A stretch of DNA of 11,153 nucleotides from Draconibacterium sp. (GTDB taxonomy: Bacteria; Bacteroidota; Bacteroidia; Bacteroidales; Prolixibacteraceae): the NCBI GenBank assembly GCA_015493625.1, contig WGCT01000243.1, positions 1-11,153 on the forward strand, given 5' to 3'. This document shows, one piece after another, positions 6,270-11,153 of this stretch; position 1 is the stretch's first letter, and each line of letters begins with the position of its first letter. The notes under the pieces are model-generated. The model searched no databases, was not told where the DNA came from, and saw nothing but the letters and a program-made list of their open reading frames with translations. A program made the translations under genes and the position numbers.

Positions 6270-9200
6270 TTATTTTCCTGTTATGAATTTTATGTTGGCA
6301 GTTAATTCCAGCAACTGCCTTTGTTGAAGTAAGAACTGCTGTTTAATATCTATTGCCGCTTCAATGTTTTGTATAAACTGATTGTAATTTATACTTCCCA
6401 ACCGATAGGCAATATTCGATGCTTTTATTTGCTCGTTGGCCATTGGCAAGGCTTCATTTTCATAATATTCAACCATTTCTGAAAGAGCCAGAAATTGGTT
6501 TAGCAACTGTTTGTATTGGTTATTTATCTCAATACGTTTTTGAAAAATCTGTTGCCCGGCAATTTCGTAATCGAGCCTCGATGCTTTTGTTTTCCCCGAC
6601 TGCGAAAAGAATAAAAGTGGCATTGAAATACCTACTTGCCAACCATTAAAATTTGAAACTCCGTCGATTGTTTGAAATTTATAACCCACATCGAATTTTG
6701 GAAGTAATGTCGACTTTTTGGCTTTCCATACCGATTTGGCAACTGCCGATTTATTGATGTAAAGTTGCAAAACCGGATTATTGGGTAAACTGTCTTGCAA
6801 GGTTGTTGAGATATTTTGTTCTAACCCGTTTTCGTTAATGGCGAATGTTTTGGGAAAAAGTAAAAACTGATTGAGTTTTTGCAAAGCAATTGTATAATTA
6901 CTTTCGGCCATTTTAATATCAACCTGCAACTGTTTGTATTTTGTCGATGCCGAAATGTATTCAATCCGAGAAGTTTCGTTGGTGGTATATTTTAATTTTG
7001 CCGCCTTTTCGAAATTTGCATACAAACTATCTAACTGCCGGTATAAAGTCTTTTGTTTTTTGGCATAAAGTACTTCGTACCAGGCAATACTAACATCTCT
7101 TTCGAGTGTTTGAACAGTAAGTTCTTTTGCCGAAACAGCAAGGTCGGTACGTTTATCGGCCATTTTTATTTTGGCCGGAATTCCTAACAAATCAATATCG
7201 TTTTGTTCGAATCCAATTTTATTATGAATTCCCTGCTGTCCGTTTCCAACCTCCTCTTTTCCGGTGTAAATAGAAGTTGTTCCAAGGTTGTACGATGTTG
7301 CTTTTAATGCTTTCTGTTTTTCAATATTCAGCTCGGCAGCTTTAATTGCCGGAAAATTTGTCTTGGCCATTTCAATTGCCTGTTGTAATGTAAATGTAGT
7401 GTCTTGAGCCGATGCTTTATTTGCAAATCCAATTCCCAGAAGCACAAAAACAACAGCAATTGCGGGCTTTAATTTATTCGTTTTTCTCTCTCCTTTTTTG
7501 TTTTCAACCCATTTATACAAAATAGGCAAAACAATTAAAGTAAGCAGGGTCGATGTTAGCATTCCTCCAATAACAACAGTTGCCAGCGGTCGCTGAACCT
7601 CGGCTCCTGCCGATGTAGAAATTGCCATGGGTAAAAACCCGAGAATATCGGTTGATGCAGTTAACAAAATTGGGCGAATCCGACGAATCGAACCTTTTTT
7701 AACAATTTCATTCAGCGTGAGTTTGCCTTCGGCTTTCAATTCATTAAACCCACTAATTAAAACCAGTCCGTTTAATACAGCCACACCAAACAAAACAATA
7801 AATCCTACTCCGGCAGAAATACTTAACGGCATACCACGTAAATAGAGTGTTACAATTCCACCCACTGCTGCAAACGGAATGGCGACATAAATCATTAACG
7901 TTTGTTTCACCGATTTTATGGCAAAAAACACCAGCATAAAAATAAGGAATAGCGCAAGCGGAACTACTAACGACAGGCGTTTTGTTGCACGCTCGAGGTT
8001 TTCGAATGCTCCGCCATAACGAATATAGTAACCAATAGGCAGATCGAGTTTTTTATCGAGTGTTTGCTGAATTTCTGTAACCAGCGATTTTATGTCTCTG
8101 TTTTCTACATTTATTCCTACATAAGTACGGCGGTTGGTATTGTCGCGGCTAATTTGCATGGGGCCGGGTTGGTAACTAATGTCGGCCACTTCGCTTAAAG
8201 GAACTTGCGTACCATTAGGCAACGAAATAAAAAGATTTTGCAAATCGGTTATGCTTTTCCGGTGTTGCTCGTCTAATCGAACAACGAGGTCGAACATGCG
8301 CTCGCCCCGATAAATTTGTCCTGCAATACCGCCGCTAAATGCAGTTTCGATGGCAATGTTTAAATCGGAAATATTTAAATTGTATTGCCCCATTTTATTT
8401 CTGTTGTACCGAACGGTAATTTGAGGCAATCCTTCAATGGCTTCAGCTTTTACTCCGGCAACTCCGTCAATTCCCGAAACCAGACCAGAGATTTCTTTTG
8501 CTTTTTCTGCAAGAACATCGAGGTCGTCGCCATAGAGTTTAATGGCAATATCTTCTCTCACTCCGGTTAGCAGTTCGTTAAAACGCATCTCAATGGGTTG
8601 TGTAAATTCATAATTTATTCCTGAAAAAACGGTCAGTTTTTCTTCAATTGCTTCAATTAACTCCTGTTTTGTTTTCACTTTTGTCCACTGTTCTTTAGGT
8701 TTCAGAATAACAAAATTGTCGGCAATGTCGAGCGGCATCGGGTCCATAGGCAATGTTGCCACCCCAATTCGCGACTGAATGCTTTGTACCTCATCGGGAA
8801 AATTATCTAAAACCACCTTTTGAATTCTGTTCGAGATATCTTCCACCTCGGTAAGCGAAGTTCCAGGTTTTAAAAAGGTTTGAAAAGCAATGTCACCTTC
8901 ATCTAATTTGGGAATAAATTCGGCACCCATTCGTGAAAAGAGAAAACCACCTGCCACAACCAGAATTACAGCAATAGATACAATTATTTTACCCTGTCTT
9001 AAAACCCAAGAGATAACCGGAAAATAGATATTTTCGATACCAATAATAATTTTATCGCCAAATGATTTTTTATCGGTTTTTGGTGCGCGCAAAAATGTTG
9101 CCGCCATCATTGGAATATAGGTAAGCGAGAGCAACATTACGCCAATTACTGCAAATCCAAATGTCATTGCCATTGGAATAAACATTTTACCCTCAACGCC

Positions 9201-10601
9201 TTGCAGTGCCAGAACCGGAATAAATACAATTAATATGATTAACTGCCCAAAAAAGGCGGAGTTCATCATTTTACTTGCCGATTTGTACGCCAGCTCGTCG
9301 CGCTCGGGCGATGTTAGTTTTTTACCGATTCGGTTTTTCCTGTGCAGGTAAAAAATCATGCTCTCCACAATAATAACTGCCCCGTCGATTAGTATTCCAA
9401 AATCGAGTGCGCCGAGACTCATGAGGTTGGCCCAAACGCCAAAAATATGCATCATTATAAAAGCAAAAAGTAGTGCCAGTGGAATGGTTGAGGCGACAAT
9501 TAATCCGCCCCTAAGATTTCCTAAAAACAGAACCAAAATAAAAATTACAATTAACGCTCCCATTCCCAAATTTTCGGCTACTGTTGATGTTGTACTTTTA
9601 ATTAACCGACTTCGGTCGAGAAACGGTTTAATTTCAACGCCCTCGGGTAACGACTTCTGTATAAGCGCCATGCGCTCTTTTACTGCATTAATTACATCGT
9701 TCGAATTTTCACCTTTTAGCATCATTACAATACCACCAACTGCACTCCCTTTTCCATCTTTAATAAAACTTCCGTAGCGGACAAAACTGCCAAAACGCAC
9801 CTCTGCCACATCGCGGATAAAAATAGGATAACCGTCTTTATTGGTTACAACCGTATTTCTGATGTCGTCTAACGAACGCATTAATCCTTCGCCCCGAATA
9901 AAATTTGCCTGATGATTTTTCTCGATATAGGCACCTCCTGTGTTCTGATTGTTTTTGTTTAACGCATCGAAAACATCGGAAATTGTAATTCCCATACTTC
10001 TGAGTTTATCGGGATTAACAGCTATTTCGTACTGTTTAACTCTTCCACCAAACGAGTTCACTTCTACTACCCCGGGTAACATTGCCATTTGGCGTTTTAC
10101 AATCCAGTCTTGCATGGTACGCAGTTGCATATCGTCGTACTTGTCTTCGTAACCGGGCTGAACTTCGAGTGTATATTGGTAAATTTCGCCTAGCCCTGTA
10201 CTAATAGGAGCCATAAAAGGTTCGCCAAACCCTTTCGGAATTTTCTCTTTAACTTCGGTTAAAGCTTCGCTTACAAGTTGTCGGGGTAGGTATGTTCCTG
10301 CATTGTCTTTAAAAACAATGGTAACTACCGATAGCCCAAAACGCGAAACACTTCTTATTTCAATCACATCGGGTAGGTTTGCTACGGCAAGTTCAACCTG
10401 GTAGGTTACAAATTTTTCAATGTCTTCGGTGCCAAGATTTGGTGCTGTTGTAATAACCAGCACCTGATTGTTTGTAATGTCGGGGACTGCATCGAGCGGA
10501 ACTTTGGTCATCGAATAGATTCCACCAATTATTAGTGCCAAAATCATAAGTCCCACTAATGCTTTATTTTTTATCGAAAAAGATATAATACTATTTATCA
10601 T
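6270..10601 (-). CDS. czcA: CzcA-like heavy-metal RND pump fused to a TolC-family outer-membrane factor
   Basis: Residues 1 to about 1032 form a complete HME-RND proton antiporter. TM1 is at about 14-31, the first periplasmic loop at 32-335, TM2-6 at about 344-503, TM7 at about 537-554, the second loop at 555-875, and TM8-12 to about 1030. The proton-relay motif in TM4 is D400-F-G-x3-D406-G-A-V-x3-E413, the form found in CzcA-type divalent-cation pumps. Positions matching the three CusA methionine ligands appear to be Gln574, Ile626 and Glu676, from my recalled CusA alignment. This argues against Cu(I)/Ag(I). Residues about 1068-1443 are a TolC/OEP-type factor in two repeats, slightly short at about 378 residues. 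A basic stretch, a hydrophobic segment and ASA|Q (1063-1066) join the halves like an internal signal peptide. Such fusions occur elsewhere in Bacteroidetes. The start fits the family's N-terminus (INSIISFSIKNK). The adaptor gene follows by 20 bases. Confidence 0.95.
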   Translation of the reverse strand: MINSIISFSIKNKALVGLMILALIIGGIYSMTKVPLDAVPDITNNQVLVITTAPNLGTEDIEKFVTYQVELAVANLPDVIEIRSVSRFGLSVVTIVFKDNAGTYLPRQLVSEALTEVKEKIPKGFGEPFMAPISTGLGEIYQYTLEVQPGYEDKYDDMQLRTMQDWIVKRQMAMLPGVVEVNSFGGRVKQYEIAVNPDKLRSMGITISDVFDALNKNNQNTGGAYIEKNHQANFIRGEGLMRSLDDIRNTVVTNKDGYPIFIRDVAEVRFGSFVRYGSFIKDGKGSAVGGIVMMLKGENSNDVINAVKERMALIQKSLPEGVEIKPFLDRSRLIKSTTSTVAENLGMGALIVIFILVLFLGNLRGGLIVASTIPLALLFAFIMMHIFGVWANLMSLGALDFGILIDGAVIIVESMIFYLHRKNRIGKKLTSPERDELAYKSASKMMNSAFFGQLIILIVFIPVLALQGVEGKMFIPMAMTFGFAVIGVMLLSLTYIPMMAATFLRAPKTDKKSFGDKIIIGIENIYFPVISWVLRQGKIIVSIAVILVVAGGFLFSRMGAEFIPKLDEGDIAFQTFLKPGTSLTEVEDISNRIQKVVLDNFPDEVQSIQSRIGVATLPMDPMPLDIADNFVILKPKEQWTKVKTKQELIEAIEEKLTVFSGINYEFTQPIEMRFNELLTGVREDIAIKLYGDDLDVLAEKAKEISGLVSGIDGVAGVKAEAIEGLPQITVRYNRNKMGQYNLNISDLNIAIETAFSGGIAGQIYRGERMFDLVVRLDEQHRKSITDLQNLFISLPNGTQVPLSEVADISYQPGPMQISRDNTNRRTYVGINVENRDIKSLVTEIQQTLDKKLDLPIGYYIRYGGAFENLERATKRLSLVVPLALFLIFMLVFFAIKSVKQTLMIYVAIPFAAVGGIVTLYLRGMPLSISAGVGFIVLFGVAVLNGLVLISGFNELKAEGKLTLNEIVKKGSIRRIRPILLTASTDILGFLPMAISTSAGAEVQRPLATVVIGGMLTSTLLTLIVLPILYKWVENKKGERKTNKLKPAIAVVFVLLGIGFANKASAQDTTFTLQQAIEMAKTNFPAIKAAELNIEKQKALKATSYNLGTTSIYTGKEEVGNGQQGIHNKIGFEQNDIDLLGIPAKIKMADKRTDLAVSAKELTVQTLERDVSIAWYEVLYAKKQKTLYRQLDSLYANFEKAAKLKYTTNETSRIEYISASTKYKQLQVDIKMAESNYTIALQKLNQFLLFPKTFAINENGLEQNISTTLQDSLPNNPVLQLYINKSAVAKSVWKAKKSTLLPKFDVGYKFQTIDGVSNFNGWQVGISMPLLFFSQSGKTKASRLDYEIAGQQIFQKRIEINNQYKQLLNQFLALSEMVEYYENEALPMANEQIKASNIAYRLGSINYNQFIQNIEAAIDIKQQFLLQQRQLLELTANIKFITGK
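7398..7511 (-). other. Internal signal-peptide-like junction within the pump/outer-membrane-factor fusion
   Basis: This stretch encodes residues about 1031-1068 of the fusion. It runs from a basic segment (KKGERKTNKLK, 1035-1045) through a hydrophobic core (about 1046-1060) to ASA|Q (1063-1066), the layout of a signal-peptidase-I substrate. RND pumps end in the cytoplasm, so a further crossing is needed to place the TolC part outside the inner membrane, and this segment supplies it. The codon for Thr1041 is ACG, one base from ATG, at the place where a free outer-membrane-factor gene would be expected to start. Confidence 0.6.
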
Positions 10602-10634
10602 CTTTCTGGTTTTAATTTTTTTTGAAATTTAACA

Positions 10635-10659
10635 AACAGTCGAATAGAGATTCGCTGTT
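10635..10659. repeat. Hairpin with adjoining T-run in the leader of the pump gene
   Basis: AACAG-T-CGAAT (10635-10645) pairs with ATTCGCTGTT (10650-10659) around the loop AGAG, giving ten base pairs with one bulged T. On the + strand it is followed directly by G and six T, the layout of an intrinsic terminator reading right. That is opposite to both flanking genes. On the - strand the same stem lies in the leader about 34 bases before the pump start. It may block antisense transcription or act as a leader structure. Confidence 0.4.
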
Positions 10660-10692
10660 GTTTTTTATGAAAAGAGTTGTGCTAGACAGATT

Positions 10693-10754
10693 TCACTTTC
10701 TGGAGCAGATGCCTAATTTGCAAAAAGATTTCTTGCAATAAAACTAGAAAGTGA
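10693..10754. repeat. Nested inverted repeat just after the small His-rich gene
   Basis: A perfect nine-base stem is formed by TCACTTTCT (10693-10701) and AGAAAGTGA (10746-10754). Inside it, the palindrome TTGCAA occurs twice (10718-10723 and 10733-10738) and can form a six-base inner stem with a nine-base loop. The outer arm abuts the stop codon of the His-rich gene, so on the - strand this is the first structure after that gene. No strong T-run follows on that strand. It may be a weak terminator, a processing site or an attenuator ahead of the pump gene. Confidence 0.4.
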
Positions 10755-11150
10755 TTATGCCATAATATGTTGAGGAGGACCTCTTAATATAAGTTTTGTT
10801 GAAAAGAAGTATTTGGGTGGAATGCCGTTTTGGGGAAAAATTGGAGGTGTGGTTAAAATATTTTGCGGAAAAGCAATGAATGACACTAAAACGGCAAAAA
10901 CATTGGGCGTAATGGTTTCTTGTAATTTAACCGGTTTATGAACCACCTTTTCGGCAAAAATTATATTCAACGAATGACAATGAAAATCTCTATTACTATT
11001 ATCTTTTGTTTTATGAGAGTTGGTTTCGCTGTACATATTTGCGAAATCAGAATCGAAATGGTGGTGATGAGGGATTGTTGCATGAAGGAATATTACTAAT
11101 CCGGCAAGTAGTAATATTATAACTCCAACACTTTTCCCTAACCTATTCAT
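10755..11150 (-). CDS. Small His-rich membrane-anchored protein of the metal-efflux operon
   Basis: This 131-residue protein begins with an uncleaved anchor or signal sequence (hydrophobic about 8-22), followed at once by IPHHHH (26-31) and then a polar stretch containing HCH (57-59). A second short hydrophobic segment lies at about 83-95, and the C-terminal end is Pro-rich and contains RGPP (123-126). I recognise the pattern of a small, uncharacterised Bacteroidetes family (DUF6769-like) often seen near heavy-metal RND genes. The assignment is from memory and not certain. The histidines just outside the membrane suggest metal binding in the periplasm, perhaps as a sensor or chaperone for the pump; this is inference. 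The gene precedes the pump gene on the same strand with a 153-base gap. Its start lies three bases from the window edge, so its promoter is not visible and an earlier start cannot be excluded. Confidence 0.75.
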   Translation of the reverse strand: MNRLGKSVGVIILLLAGLVIFLHATIPHHHHFDSDFANMYSETNSHKTKDNSNRDFHCHSLNIIFAEKVVHKPVKLQETITPNVFAVLVSFIAFPQNILTTPPIFPQNGIPPKYFFSTKLILRGPPQHIMA

Positions 11151-11153
11151 ATC

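Noticed and set aside
9358..9777. 139-codon open frame on the + strand
   Set aside because: It lies wholly inside the pump gene, antisense to its strongly conserved TM2-TM4 and N-terminal periplasmic coding region, and its translation shows no recognisable domain.
6270..10601. The 1443-residue pump as an assembly error joining two genes
   Set aside because: Both halves are in one frame with intact motifs and a sensible signal-peptide-like linker, and fused pump/outer-membrane-factor proteins of this size are known in Bacteroidetes.
5074..10601. Functional link between the metal-efflux cluster and the sigma/FecR cluster
   Set aside because: The clusters converge on a shared terminator and share no visible regulatory element, so proximity alone is no evidence that the sigma factor controls efflux.
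11057..11068. HHHH run as an artificial His tag or vector sequence
   Set aside because: It lies inside a natural-looking gene in an efflux operon, immediately after the anchor, and matches a native family pattern.

Overview
The window is AT-rich DNA from a member of the Bacteroidota, probably of the order Bacteroidales or a relative; I cannot place it to genus. The evidence is the Bacteroidetes-type ECF sigma factor next to a FecR-type anti-sigma factor with a C-terminal DUF4974 domain, STN-domain proteins, a promoter resembling the Bacteroidetes -7 consensus TAnnTTTG, A-rich start regions without Shine-Dalgarno sequences, and an RND efflux pump fused to its outer-membrane factor. Two gene clusters converge on a shared terminator hairpin at about 4989-5038.

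Left cluster, + strand (170-4990): ECF sigma factor, FecR anti-sigma factor, an exported STN / retropepsin-like / PDZ protein, and an exported STN / carboxypeptidase-regulatory-like protein. In the usual Bacteroidetes arrangement a sigma/FecR pair is followed by a SusC-type TonB-dependent receptor whose N-terminal STN domain signals to FecR. Here no receptor is present and no protein in the cluster carries a beta-barrel. Instead the STN modules sit on a protease-like protein and on a second barrel-less periplasmic protein. This looks like a receptor-less variant of cell-surface signalling and is the most interesting part of the window. The protease-like protein has Asn in place of the first catalytic Asp (NTG instead of DTG), so it may be a pseudoprotease or sensor rather than an active enzyme.

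Right cluster, - strand (11150 down to 5074): a small His-rich membrane-anchored protein, a 1443-residue protein joining a CzcA-like heavy-metal RND pump to a TolC-family outer-membrane factor, and a lipoprotein periplasmic adaptor. Together these supply all three layers of an HME-RND efflux complex from two polypeptides. Pump motifs favour divalent cations (Zn/Co/Cd-like) over Cu(I)/Ag(I). The pump-to-outer-membrane-factor junction looks like a complete internal signal peptide with an ASA|Q cleavage site, so the fusion may be processed into two proteins.

Non-coding stretches are short. Positions 1-169 hold an imperfect inverted repeat and a candidate promoter. Positions 10602-10754 hold two hairpin-forming repeats between the small His-rich gene and the pump gene. 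I see no RNA genes, insertion sequences, CRISPR arrays or attachment sites.
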